NCBI GenBank assembly: GCA_002102555.1
Contig: MCFL01000084.1
Span: forward strand, 1 to 64,000
Reading direction: 5' to 3'
Source: Catenaria anguillulae PL171
Lineage: Eukaryota > Blastocladiomycota > Blastocladiomycetes > Blastocladiales > Catenariaceae
DNA length: 64,000 nt
Of the stretch, positions 27,519-39,034 are shown piece after piece. The notes beneath the pieces are model-generated. The model ran no database searches. It worked only from the letters and a program-made list of their open reading frames with translations, and was not told the origin of the DNA. The translations under genes and the position numbers were made by a program. The stretch's first letter is position 1. Each line of letters starts with the position of its first letter.

Positions 27519-29108
27519 TCAACGCTCAAGTTCACGCATGTGAATCACAGAAAGGGCGTACTCGGTCACAATGGCCTCGACTCTGGCCACCGTCTCCTCG
27601 ACGCCAATCGTGTTGGCATTGAATGCATTGATGGTGTGTGCAAACTTTGTAAACGACTCGGCCGACAGTGTGCCGCGTATCGCCCGGTACAGCGCTTGTG
27701 CATCGGCCACGGTTGATGTGTTGGCCGTCGTGTTGGCCGTCGTGTTTGCTGCGGTCGTCGCTGCCGAGGGCTTGCTGGCGCTCGAACGGTCTTTGCTTGA
27801 GCGAGATGGCTGTTGATGCGGTTGAGTGTGGTGCGATGAGTGGCGGTGGTGGGGGTTGGCTGGCGTCGCGGTGGTGTTTGACTGCGTGTGCAAATTCAAA
27901 ACATGAGCCTCTGTTCCTACGAGAAAAGTTGTTAGGTAAGCATTGACGCACCTGATCCATCATGGCCGACGACTCGAGTCCAACCGCACTGGCTCCACCT
28001 CTTTCCAGCCCCTGATCCTCCTCTGCATCCGACACTCCACCCACAGACGAATGCCCACCGCCCAACCCTACAGACCCTACCCCAGATACACTTGCGCCGC
28101 CCTCGGCAAACGACGGCAACCCGCTCGCCCCACCGCCCAAGCTCAGGTCCATGTCTGCGCCGGCAACAAAGCTTCGGCCAACCGTGGATCCCGCGGTCGA
28201 GTTGGACACGGTTGGCGCAGACGTGAGCCGCTGAACGAGGGGATGCGAAGACGCCGGGGCTGGGTTGCGGGATTGGGTAGAGGTGGGTTGTGCGCGACCG
28301 GATTTGGTGGATGATTTCTTTGCCCCGGTGACGGTAGTTGAAGTCACGGTGCCTGGGGCGGCGGCGGTATCGAGCATGGAAAGTGAAGATACGTGGGATG
28401 TGGGGTCGTCTGAGGATGAAGGGTTCATGAAGCTGGCGGAAGCGGTTGCAACAGATGGTGTGTACTCGACCATGCGAATGATTGTCTACAGTGAATATGC
28501 GTTCATGAGCGGGTGAGCCAAGTGCATGCGAGCAAACAAATGGCAAGGGTAATCGCACCCGTCTCCACGACTCGAGCTGGGCTGCCGTCTTTTTCAGCGT
28601 CGTGTACTTTTGCGCCAGTGCTTGTTTTGTTGCCCGTAAATGCGCATTTTCCGCCGACAAGGCTTGTGCGCGCTGCTCCGATTCCGAGAGCGAAGACTTG
28701 AGCCGATGCGCCTCGGCCGAAAGCGTTTGCACTTGTGTCTGGTGGGTCAGTGCAAGCGACCGCCAGTGGTTGAGTTCGCGTTCCAAGGTGGCGACGCGCG
28801 AGTCGACGGCGGAATGGATCATGTCGAGCCCAGTGCGGATCTGTTGGTTGATTGAAAGCGGGTAGGCAGTGTGAGAGACCTTTGGTGTTGAAAGGGAATG
28901 CTTCGAAGACGCGACTCGGAAATACCTGAGCAGTGAATGCAGAGTCCGAAAATGCTGGACCAGGTGGGTTGGCGCCGTCTGCGGAATCGGGTGGATTGGT
29001 CGATGCAGAAGAGGCCGCGGTTGCAGCGCCTGGCGAGGGCAGTTGCTGCTGTTGGTAGTGCATGTCGTTACTCTGCTGACTGACCGCGCTTGATGCCATT
29101 GTCGCCAT
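27519..29108 (-). CDS. Coiled-coil protein with conserved C-terminal helical domain
   Basis: Proposed exons 29108-28926, 28840-28559, 28485-27952, 27908-27519; 462 aa. Introns 1 (85 nt, GTATTT ... AACAG) and 2 (73 nt, GTGCGA ... TGTAG) join in phase 0. The N-terminus is Gln/Pro/Ser-rich. Exon 2 encodes an ~85-residue coiled coil ('VATLERELNHWRSLALTHQ ... QALAQKYTTLKK'). Exon 3 is Ser/Thr/Gly-rich. Exon 4 ends in a conserved-looking helical segment ('ALYRAIRGTLSAESFTKFAH ... NANTIGVEETVARVEAIV') that resembles a Sin3-type paired amphipathic helix (weak). Intron 3 is doubtful: the strong sites (GTGCGT ... CGTAG, 35 nt) put the next exon out of frame, whereas a poor GAG acceptor gives a 43-nt intron in frame. 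Function unknown; a nuclear adaptor is a guess. Confidence 0.55.
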
Positions 29109-30117
29109 GATATGATGGGTGATGGGAATGCGTGTGATCGTTTCCAAGCCAGTTGGAGCGGCGGCGGTGGTGTGGTGGACGGGGAAAGCAACGGAAAGGA
29201 GTTCGCTTCAAACTGCAAGCCAAGTTGTGTTACGCGTGTGTGAAAGTCAATTGCTCCGGGTAGTTTGCATGGTTATGATATAAGAATCTTGTGTTTTGTT
29301 TGCTTCGATCTGAAAACTGAAATATTTCATTCGAGATTAATCAACCTCGCTGCATTTGCCGATCCACTCGCCGCACCATTTGGAACGCCGATCGTTCGCG
29401 TCTGTCAGCTCACGGCTGCTCCGCGACCTGCACCATTGGACTGGCAATTGGATGCCATCCCGTCATCGATGATGATCCGCCCCCCACTGGTACCCTCCCA
29501 TCACAAAAGATACTTCCGCTCTGCTGCAGACCGTCAACCGCGCAGCAGCGCCGGTCACTCTTCCCACGCGGCTGCCCTTTCGGGCCTCACGTGGAGGTCA
29601 GCATCAGCCTTCAGCCGCCGATTTCATGATGCGCATATGACGCGTAGCAAGCTGAAACGGTGACGCCGCTGATCATGATGAATGTGAACAGAAACGAGCC
29701 GAGTGGTTTCGCACATGTTTGCAAGGTGCCCCGAAACTGAAAAGCTTGGTTTGCAGTTTTGCAATGCATTTGCCTCACGAGGACTGGCATGGCAAGCGAG
29801 GGAATGGCTTGTGCCCACGTGCTCACCTCGGAAAAACCATGCACGGAAAGCGTGGCACGGCGGTGTGTGTGCTGGTTGGGTTGGTCGGTGAGTCAACGCC
29901 GGCCCGTCTTGTGCTTTGCAACAAGCACTTGCGGTCTGGCAGGCCAGAGCTACAGCGCCTTACACCATTCTCTTTCGCCATCATCGTCCTAAAATCCAGT
30001 ATCTTTCTCCCCGCCTTCACCCAGTATAGGTCCAGTGACAGTGCCCTTCTCACCCCAACTCGTACAATCGTCACCCCGTCTCGATAAACGCTTTCGCAAC
30101 AATCGACCCTCGTCGGC
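29109..30117. other. Intergenic region upstream of the LRR cluster
   Basis: About 1 kb between divergent genes with only short, unconvincing frames. It must contain both promoters. If the LRR proteins have a spliced signal-peptide exon it would be here, but I could not find one. Confidence 0.45.
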
Positions 30118-31898
30118 ATGTCATCCTCAAATTCCGCTGATTGCGGCCCACTTCAAGAGCTGCGCAAAGACTTGTCTGGCGAATGCTGCACCTGGGCCGG
30201 TGTCACTTGCGACCAACGCATCGGCCGAGTCACTGCCGTGTACGTCTGACTGACTCGCACCGAGTCAAGACCACCTGTCAGCCGGCTACTCGGTCGTCAC
30301 AATCTCACAACTTGACATGCATGCGATCCTGTACACCCAAACAGTCGCTGGTCCAATGTTCGTTTAACAGGGAGTATCCCACCGTCGATTGGCGGATTGA
30401 CCAACTTGACGGATCTGTATGTTCAATGTTTTATCTTGCACAAGGTTTCGTTCTTCATTCCTCGAGACTTATTCCACTCACTGAATGCTTGGTCTGTCAC
30501 CGCACAGCAACCTATCCAATAACCAACTGACTGGATCGATTCCTCCTACTATTGGGAACCTCAAGAACTTGGGCTCGCTGTATGTCGCCGTCATACATAT
30601 TTACCTGCAGGTCAAGCTCGGACGCGGTACCTGTTGCTTCACGTTAGCTCACTCACGGCCTGCGGCTGCTCGTTGTTTCTTCAGGGACCTGGGCGATAAC
30701 AAGCTTGGAGGCCAGATTCCTCCCGAGTTGGGCGGTCTTTCGTCGGTTACGTGGCTGTACGTCCACCACTTCGTCTCGCGCCATTTCACGCAACCGGTCT
30801 CACACATACATGCCGAACCCTGTCTATGCAAAAAAAAAAAAAGCGCTATTGGCGGCAACCAGCTCACGGGTCCCGTCCCTGAGTCGCTGAGCCAGCTCCC
30901 AAAACTCAACTATCTGTATGTCTCATCACGTAGCGCCGGGCTTCCCCTCGCGTCGCTCACTCGTTCTGCTTCCCATTGCTTGCCACCGCAGCTACCTGTA
31001 TCGCAACCGCCTCACGGGCCCGCTCACAAAGCTGCCCAACCCGCAAAGCGGTTGCAACATGCTCTCGTCGTTTTCCGAATCAAACAACTTTGGATGCATC
31101 CCGCGCAACGGCTCGGGCAAGTGTGCCGCGGATCTGGAAAAGAACAAGGTGCCCGAGTGCGACGCCAATGGGAATCCGCCTGGCGGCTCGTTTGGTTCGG
31201 GTACGGGCGGGTCGCTGTCGCCATCGCTCGGCAATTCTCCGTCGACGTCGAGCTCAGGATCCAACACGCCTTCCGTTTCCGACTCGACCAGCGACTCGTC
31301 GTCGTCATCGTTTCCAACATTGGCCGTGGTATTGCCGGTCGGTGTCACAATCAGTGTCGCCTTTTGGTGGTTCCTCGTTGTCATTATTCGCCGCCGCCAA
31401 GCACAGTTCATTGCCAACCACCGTGTCCCGATAACTGTGACTATGCCCAATGGGAACACGGCCACCATTCAAGTCGGTGCACCCACCGCGAGTCCCCTAG
31501 CGCCAGGCGCCGCAGGCGTTGCAGGCGTCATGACCCAGCAGCATCAGCAGCAATCGCAAGTATACCCTCCCGAACCGATTCCAATGCCGAAACCAACCCT
31601 GCTCTCGACTCCGCAATCGCCCACAACACCTGTGACCGGAAACCAAGCTGGCAGCGGCGGCGGCGACTGGCAATACGTCAAACTCAATACCATTCGTGTC
31701 GAGCAGCCCGTGGGTGATGAAACCATGCGCCGCCCATTGCCTGCGATACCCACGGCACCTGTCCTGAAACCTCCGACTGCGCATGAGGACGATGACGAGT
31801 TGTATTTGCCGCCGCCCGCGCCAGGCCCACGGCCAGAGGACGATAACGAGTTGGCGTTGCCAGGAGACAAGCCTGCTGGTGTTAGCAAGAAGGAGTGA
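30118..31898 (+). CDS. LRR membrane protein, cluster copy 1
   Basis: Six exons (30118-30239, 30345-30416, 30508-30579, 30685-30756, 30844-30915, 30992-31898), 438 aa. Exon 1 is an LRRNT-type cap ('LQELRKDLSGECCTWAGVTC'). Exons 2-5 are each exactly 72 nt and encode one 24-residue plant-type LRR ('LSNNQLTGSIPPTIGNLKNL'), and all five introns are phase 2 inside the same Leu/Val codon. Exon 6 adds a last partial repeat, a Cys cap ('NNFGCIPRNGSGKCAADL ... KVPECDANGNP'), a Ser-rich stalk, a transmembrane helix at ~245-270 ('LAVVLPVGVTISVAFWWFLVVII') with RRR, and a tail containing 'GGDWQYVKL' and ending 'DDELYLPPPAPGPRPEDDNE ... LPGDKP'. No kinase domain and no signal peptide. Likely a surface recognition protein; ligand unknown. 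The exon 5 acceptor is AAG directly after a run of A's. Confidence 0.85.
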
Positions 31899-32273
31899 TA
31901 GGCAGGTTGCGAAGTCTTGCGTGTTGATAGGTGTGCGTTCGTTGTGCAGTTTTGGAAAGTCTTGATAGATTCAGTTCGCGCTGTCAGTGATCCAGTCTGC
32001 CGTCGGTCGTGATCGTGTGAATCATGCGTGAAAAGGCCCAATCGCTTGCCAGCGCTACATAGCGCCATTGCAATTTCGGATGTGTGAGTCAAAACCACAC
32101 AGTGACACTGAGTCTTTTCTCAGTGCTATGTCTATAAGATTTCGCCAGCTCTCTTTCCGACCTCCGTCCTCTAGTCCAGAGCAATCACATCAGTCGCCCA
32201 GCCGCCATGAAGCTCAACCCATCATTTTGATCCCTCCGTCGTTGTTAAACTTTCTCTCACAATCGCATGAATC
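31899..32273. promoter_or_regulatory. Spacer between LRR copies 1 and 2
   Basis: 375 nt, no gene. It presumably contains the 3' UTR of copy 1 and the promoter of copy 2. Confidence 0.5.
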
Positions 32274-33799
32274 ATGTCTTCACCCGATTGCGGTCCTCTT
32301 CAAGCAATGCGTGCGGACCTGTCGGGCGACTGCTGCACTTGGACTGGTGTCTATTGCACCAGTCGAAGCGCCGACTATCGAGTAACCGATGTGTACGTCA
32401 CAGAAATGGTGTTGCCGCCGACAACGACTAGCCGCCAACTGCTGTCGCGTCGCCGTCACCTTTCTCTACAGGCGCTGGTGGGGTACTCGTCTGACTGGCT
32501 CAATCCCGGCATCCATTGGCGGACTCGTCAATTTGACGTATTTGTATGTACCTAGCGAGTGCTCGGAGCTCAGTTCTTGGAACATAATCACACGACCGAC
32601 CTCTGTCTCAATGCATTTCACGCCGTTTAGGGACCTTTCGAATAACGAGGTGACTGGCCCCATTCCGCGCGAGCTTGGTAGTCTCAAGAACCTGGTCTCA
32701 TTGTGTGTTTTCTGTTGCTCACTTCCTCCACAGCTGGGAGCGTGCTCATGGCTGACTGTCGTACATGCCCCAGGGATTTGGATTTCAACAAGCTGAATGG
32801 CACCATTCCCGATGAACTGGGCTCATTGCCATTGCTCTCAAACCTGTGCGTTTCTCGATATCCTTCACCTCCAGTCGCGCGTCATGTCTCAGCAAATGTC
32901 TCATGGACGGCATGTCATCATCCTCTGTTTTTTCCACATGAATGCAGCGATTTGCGCAACAACGAGCTATCGGGTCGCCTGCCTGAATCCCTGAGCCAGC
33001 TCAAGCTCGGCATCCTGTACGCCCCTCTCAATACAACGTTCTCGTCACCGTGTGCTCATTACCAACAACACCATGATCCACCAGATATCTCCACAACAAC
33101 CGTCTCACGGGACCGCTCGTCAAATTGCCCAATCCGAGCAGCAACTGCTTCATGCTGGTCAACAAAAACATGGACGAGCTCAACGACTTTGCGTGCATCC
33201 CACGCGGCGCCACGGGCACGTGCGCGTCCGACTTGGCCTTGCACAATGTGCCCGGATGCGATGCCAATGGCAACCCGCCGCCTGGCTCGCGCTCAGGGTC
33301 GACAAGCCTGCCTACGCCCACATTGGGATCGAGCGTGCCGCCGCCTGTGTCTACCACAGACGCGGCTGCGTCGTCGTCGTCGTTTCCCATGTTGGCCGTG
33401 ACATTGCCTGGGGCCATCATGTTTGTGTTTGTTGCGTGGATGGTTGTGAACCGAGGAAGACAGACGACACACCCGATAGCGGCGGCTCAAGCAATGGATC
33501 CAAAGGCGGCTTCGAGCGCTGGGTCCGCATCCGCGACAGTTATTGTTGAGCCGACTTTGCCAAAGCCAGCTAACTTGGACACGACCAAATCAAGTCTAGA
33601 TCACGATTTGCCTGCCGTTCCCACCTTGACCGCACCCGTGGTTCCCACCTCGCCCGCGCTCCAAAGCAACGCCATTGCCGTGCAGGATGACGGCGAAGAG
33701 TTGTATCTGCCGCCACCCACGCAGGGACCGCGGCCGGACGAGGATATCGAGCTCGTGTTGCCAGGAGACAAGCCGATTGCCATGTTGACCAAATGTTGA
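32274..33799 (+). CDS. LRR membrane protein, cluster copy 2
   Basis: Six exons (32274-32392, 32472-32543, 32631-32702, 32774-32845, 32948-33016, 33085-33799), 372 aa. Same plan as copy 1: cap 'LQAMRADLSGDCCTWTGVYC', three 72-nt LRR exons and a 69-nt fourth one ('LRNNELSGRLPESLSQLKLG', one codon shorter), all introns phase 2. The C-terminal exon has the Cys cap ('DFACIPRGATGTCASDL ... VPGCDANGNP'), a short stalk, a transmembrane helix at ~235-256 ('MLAVTLPGAIMFVFVAWMVV') and a tail ending 'GEELYLPPPTQGPRPDEDIE ... LPGDKP'. The 'DWQ' motif is absent. As in copy 1 there is no signal peptide. Products of this type lack any enzymatic domain, so signalling would need a partner on the conserved tail. 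Confidence 0.85.
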
Positions 33800-34211
33800 T
33801 GGAAGGGATGATTCGAAAGAAGAGGCGCGGCGCGAGAGATACACCGTTTGGAATGGGTTTTTGTATCAATTGAGAAAGAACTTCCGCATTCATGTATTTC
33901 AATCCAGTCTACTGCCAAAGTGGCGTACCCTCCACCAGCTAAATAACTTGGGTCGACACACCACGCCACGCGTCTGTGGGCGCATGATTTTTCCGCTTTG
34001 CGCAGCCCATCGTCGTACCGCACCAGCTTTGACCTGGGCCACAGTGCCACCTTGCCAACTGGTCAAGATTGGAGAGCTTCATCGGCCACCAGGTGCCATC
34101 AGACACCACCATGGGTGAGGCCGTGCTGGCCGCGCAAACGCCCAAGAATGAAATGTCGCCAGCAAGAATCCAAAGTCCGACATACGACTCAATGCATTCA
34201 CCGCTACCATC
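33800..34211. promoter_or_regulatory. Spacer between LRR copies 2 and 3
   Basis: 412 nt without a gene; 3' flank of copy 2 and presumed promoter of copy 3. Confidence 0.5.
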
Positions 34212-35876
34212 ATGTCCACAACAACCGATTGCATTCCCCTCCAAGAACTCCGCAAAGATCTGTCGGGCGATTGTTGCTCGTGGGCGGGCGTCACTTGCGA
34301 CAAGAAGACCGGCCGAGTCACTGCAATGTTGTAGTCGCCGGTTCCGTTACTCTCAGATTCATCAATAGGCCTGACCTGTACTTGCGTCAATCGTAGTCGC
34401 TGGTTTAACACACGCATTACCGGTTCTATTTCGCCTGGACTCGGTGGATTGACCAACTTGACCGATCTGTGCGTGCACTGAAAGCGCTGGCCTCCTTTTC
34501 TTCTGGAGTTGGCACTCGTTGCTCGTGGTCCCGCGGCGCTAACGTGACTGGTGTGGCAATTCGTTGATTTCCCAGTGACCTGTCGAGCAATCAGCTTACT
34601 GGATCGATCCCACCTGAACTGGGAAGCCTCAAGAATCTCAAGCAACTGTGCGCCATTCTCACCCAAAATTGCATACGCATGCGCTCAATCGCCGGGGATG
34701 TGCAAATTGACCTGTTTCCATTCCGTACTACGCAGCGAATTGAACAAAAACAAACTATCAGGCCCAATTCCAAGCGAGTTGGGTGGGCTCGATTCACTCA
34801 CGACACTGTCCGTAGTCCCTCATGTCGTCAAATCGCTGATTACTTTCTGCGCCATCTCACATTGACCGTCACCATTTAGCTCGCTGGGTAACAACGAATT
34901 GAGCGGCACGATCCCAGAATCCCTGAGCTCTCTGCCCAAACTGAGCTATCTGTACTTTGCATTCCTGGCTTTCGCTTCCTTTCATCATCCTCACCCTGTC
35001 CCGCCTGTCCTTTTTTGGTTCCATTCACGTAGCTACCTCTATCACAACCGCCTTTCGGGACCACTCACCAAACTGCCCAATCCAAGCAGCGGGTGCTCCA
35101 TGATCTCGACCTTCAACGAAGACAACAACTATGGATGCGTCCCGCTCGGCGCCACGGGCAAATGTGCCGCCGACCTCATTCAGAACAAGGTGCCCGAATG
35201 CGACGCCAACGGCAATCCCACCGCCCCGACGAGCACTACGAGCTCAAGGGCAGCCGCGGCGTCGCCAACTCAAGCACGCGGGTCGACCGGGTCACGACAG
35301 ACACATGTGGCAAAGGGCGGCGGCGACGATGCGGCGGGATCATCGGCATCAGAGTCGGGGGTGTTTCCAACGTTTACAATCATCGGTGTGTTTGCAGGTC
35401 TACTTGGGTTGCTTGCCGTCAGTTTCTTTGTGTTTCGACGTCGACAACAAAAACGCCCGACTACATCTGCAGCCAAGCTTCCGCTGAATCCGTCCCAGCC
35501 GCAGCCAGGTCCTGCGCCTCTGCCGCAGGCCATTGGAGCACAGCAACAGCAGCAAGAACCACTCGCGTACCAGCAGCTCACCCCCGCATACGTCCAGCAA
35601 TCTTCCACCCCACCTTCGCATCCCCACCAACCTCCCCATGCCTACCCATTGGCACTCAAGCCCGACGTGTCGCTGCACCAAGCACCTGGACACGTCCCGT
35701 CGCCTCCCACGCCTGTTGGCAAGCCAGATCACGAGGACCCAGATGCGATCTTGTACTTGCCGCCCATGGCACCAGTCGCGCAAACCGCCGCCGCCGGAGG
35801 GCGTGCGAGTGGAGACCTGGAGCTGATTCTTCCGCCGGCTGGACCGAGCTTGGTAAGAAAGCAGTCGGAAACGTGA
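34212..35876 (+). CDS. LRR membrane protein, cluster copy 3
   Basis: Six exons (34212-34327, 34397-34468, 34576-34647, 34736-34807, 34880-34951, 35033-35876), 415 aa. The first donor may instead be at 34331; both positions keep phase 2 and differ by one codon. Cap 'LQELRKDLSGDCCSWAGVTC', four 72-nt LRR exons ('LSSNQLTGSIPPELGSLKNL', 'LNKNKLSGPIPSELGGLDSL', 'LGNNELSGTIPESLSSLPKL'), then exon 6 with Cys cap ('YGCVPLGATGKCAADL ... KVPECDANGNP'), a Ser/Thr/Ala stalk, a transmembrane helix at ~243-266 ('TIIGVFAGLLGLLAVSFFVF') plus RRR, and a Pro/Gln/His-rich tail. The tail end keeps only a weak version of the motif ('ILYLPPMAP ... LELILPPAGPS'), so this copy has diverged most inside the cell. No signal peptide. 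Confidence 0.84.
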
Positions 35877-36042
35877 GACTCTCCCACCAGAGTGTAGTTG
35901 CGTTGATAGGCGCGACGCGCTTGCGCGCGCGAGAGAGAAGGGATGTGCGAGTGCCGACCCAGATTGCGTGATGTGAAATACTGCTAGTGATATGATATGC
36001 ATCAAATGTACCCGTTGTGAGATGCCACGGCACTTTTTCATT

Positions 36043-38343
36043 TCAGGCCACGTGCAAGGCTGCCTCTTCAAACTCCAATCCCACCGGATCTGTCCCTTCC
36101 CACACACCCTTGGTCCACCTCTTGTTCATTCCATTCCACACTTTGCCCAACTCTTGTACAAACCGCTTCGTCTTAACCGCGACCTGTCTCGCCCGACCCC
36201 CTCGTCCGCGCTTGCGCATGCAAAACATACCATCGGGCACCACGCCATCGCCAAACCGAAACTCGACCCCGTTTGCATCCAAGTCCGGTATCCAATGCGA
36301 CATGTCGAGCAGAACCTGGCGCTCCTTTGGCGCATGCTTATCGACTTCCAGTCCGCCATTGAGCCACACGGGAGTTCGGCCAGAGCGATCCGTGTGCAGC
36401 AGTGAGCCGCAAATGGAGCGTGGACTGACGTTGGGGAGAGAAGTGCCGATTGTGCCGCCGTATCCTGGGATGAATGCGAAGGGTTCGCCAACAAGTTCAA
36501 ATGCAAGCCAGTAGGATTCTTTGTCGCCCTGTGTAAATCACGGCCACATGACTCCAGTCAGCAGAGTGTACATGATGGGGCGAGGGCAAACGAGGGATCA
36601 GGTGTGCCACATACATGCATGACGTTGTACGTCTGCTCCTCCCTGAGCCTTCCGGCATTCAACCCACACGCCGCGACCAGCGCCAACATGACACCAATGC
36701 GCGCCTTGTCAACGGCCACCACGCCCGACTCCATCTCGTGCTCGGACGTGCCTCGCCATGCGCGTAACTGCCGCACGTACGTGCTCACGTTGCCCGTGGG
36801 ATGCCACGAGTCGAGCCAGTGGATGTAGGGGTACACGGCGTTGCGTGCGAGGCGGTCGAAGGTGCCAATGGGAAACAGAGTGCGGTCGTGGAAGAAGGTG
36901 GTGCCTGTGGCCAGGTATCCAGGGTCGGCCGTAGTGAGCAGTGGGAATGGGTGGGCGAGGAAGAGCGTGTCGGCGTCGACGAGGATCGAATGTTGAAACG
37001 GTGAAAAGAGGAGCGCTATCCGCGTAGGTAAAGCGTCAGCCGGCAGCAAAAAGCGAAAGCGAGCTGTTCATGGCAACTCTATACATACCAAACGGCTTGA
37101 TTGCCCATCCAGTCACGCCAACCCGCCGCACATCTTGCACACCGTGTACGAACATGCTCGCCACATCGACAAACGCCAACTGCGTGCGTGCCTCAATCCA
37201 CCCTCCCTGGAATGCCTCGGCCAATATCCGCTCGCGATACCGTCGAGGCAAGTCTGCCTCACCCGCATACACAATCACGGCGGGCGGCATTGCCATGCCA
37301 TCCCTCTTGGACAACTTATGAATGGACAAGAGCGATACGACGACGTGGCGAGCATACTTGCGGCCGACGGGATACACAAGACCGAATGAGTTGTGCAGGG
37401 GTCGAGACCATGCCGTGAGATTTGGACTTGGAGTTGCGTTGGACGCATTCGGCGGAACGCGGAGCATGGACAGGAGCGGGCGTGGAAGCCATGGGTACAG
37501 GATAGTTTCGAGCTTGTTGGCGACGTTCCATAGCAATGCATCATCGTGATTAGTTGGAAAAAGCATTTGGTATGCTTGCGCGAGACGGATGAGGTCGCGG
37601 TGGAGCCGAATGAGTGGTGCTCGTAATGGCATATTGGTGTCGAAATCGTCTGGAAACGACGTAGACGTGAGCAGGCTGGGATCTGCAGCAAGCTGGTAAA
37701 GCAGAACACATGCTGCTGCACGAGTGCATTTTTCAGGGCCCAAATTTTGTTGGAATAGGCTGTGGATTGTTGCATTCAGATTCCAGTGCTGTACAGTGAG
37801 CAAATCAAACAATCGATTGCTTTCTGGATCCGCTCCTCGGACCAAAGTCACATTTGTCTCTGCAATGAGGGACGAATTGGATTGGTACAGTTGGCGATTG
37901 GCATTGATGGCGCGGGACCATTCCCTGACGTTCAAAACGTCGGGATTGTCTGACACAAAGCCGACTTGAGTGGCATACGGTTCAATCCAGAGCAGCACAA
38001 CCAGCACAAACAGGCAAACGGCTACCACGGTCCAAGATCGGATAGAAACCTTCTGTGGGTTTTTGGTGCTTATAGGATCCAGGAGCAGGCCGCGCTCGTT
38101 CACGTCGCTGCTGTGCTGGGCATTTTTCAAGGCTGATGTTGATGGAAGGTTTGCGGTTGCAGCCTCCTCAATGGTGAGTGAGGTACGGCTGGCATTTACG
38201 CTTGTGCTGCATGGTGACGGCAGCTTGTCAGATGAAAAGTCATGCGGCTTCCTGTACATTCTAATGAGCTGTTGAATGCAATCGGCATTCCTTTGTATCG
38301 CGGCCATGGCATGTCGGCGATCTTGAGGGTCGATTACTTTCAT
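36043..38343 (-). CDS. MNN1-family alpha-1,3-mannosyltransferase
   Basis: Three exons (38343-37089, 37015-36615, 36528-36043), 713 aa from this start. Both introns (73 and 86 nt, GTATGT donors) restore family motifs: 'GWAIKPF/ALLFSPFQHSILVDAD' with the metal-binding DAD, 'HEMESGVVAVDK', and 'NVMH/GDKESYWLAFELVG', then 'ICGSLL' and 'VWLNGGLEVDK'. This is the order seen in yeast Mnn1 and relatives (PF11051). A single hydrophobic helix at ~100-122 ('VVAVCLFVLVVLLWI') makes it a type II Golgi protein with a ~100-residue cytosolic N-terminus. It should transfer mannose to N- or O-glycans of wall and secreted proteins. The start is uncertain: the frame is open to 38859 and ATGs at 38445 and 38307 are [12 protein letters not shown]. 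It is divergent from the TBC gene. Confidence 0.85.
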
Positions 38344-39034
38344 GCGAGTATTTGGCAGAGCATGTTCGCACTTGGGATCTGGGAACAAGTGTCGGTCGTG
38401 TTGGCCGCCGATTGCACTGATCAGATGCAGATCAGCATGGGCCATGCACGAGCCATCTTTCGATGCTGATCGAGCACGCCCATCGCTCGCCTCGCTGCGC
38501 GCCACAGCGCCGCCGACTTCATCGTCTTGCTGCGACTTCCAAGTTGTACATTTTTTTTTCCCTAGCCTAGCCCTAGATCCATGAATAGTGTCCTCACTTG
38601 TCGCTTTGGTCGAGTGCATGCAATGCAATCTGTCTGAACAAAGAAAGAGAAGAGAATTTCCCGACATGCAGACGTCGTTGTCCGCAGCAGCAGCTTCATC
38701 AAGCAGCAACCCCGGTGGCCAGTTGCCGTCTGCATTTTCCCTTTCGCGCTCAGCGTCGACGTCATCTGAAAGCTCCACTTCGCATTCCGACTCCACTTCC
38801 ACCTCGAACTCGATGGGCGAGTGCAGCATTAGCGAGAGTAGTAACCGCCACGGCCACAATCCAAATGCAACTCAGGCTCGACAGTCGTCTAGCCCACAAG
38901 TTCCAAAAGCTCCAAAGGGCCCACGCGTTTCCCGCCTGTCGCTCGTGTCTGTCCCCGTCCCATCGCTGGCGCCCGTCCAGCAGCTAACGCCCGGGCCGCA
39001 AGAGTCGGAGCCCGCTCGCCTCATCTCATTCACC
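38344..39034. promoter_or_regulatory. Divergent promoter/leader region between mannosyltransferase and TBC genes
   Basis: About 690 nt between the chosen starts. Both genes remain open well into this region in opposite frames, so their true starts could be closer together. A T-tract followed by 'ccctagcctagccctag' lies near 38550-38576. Confidence 0.4.
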
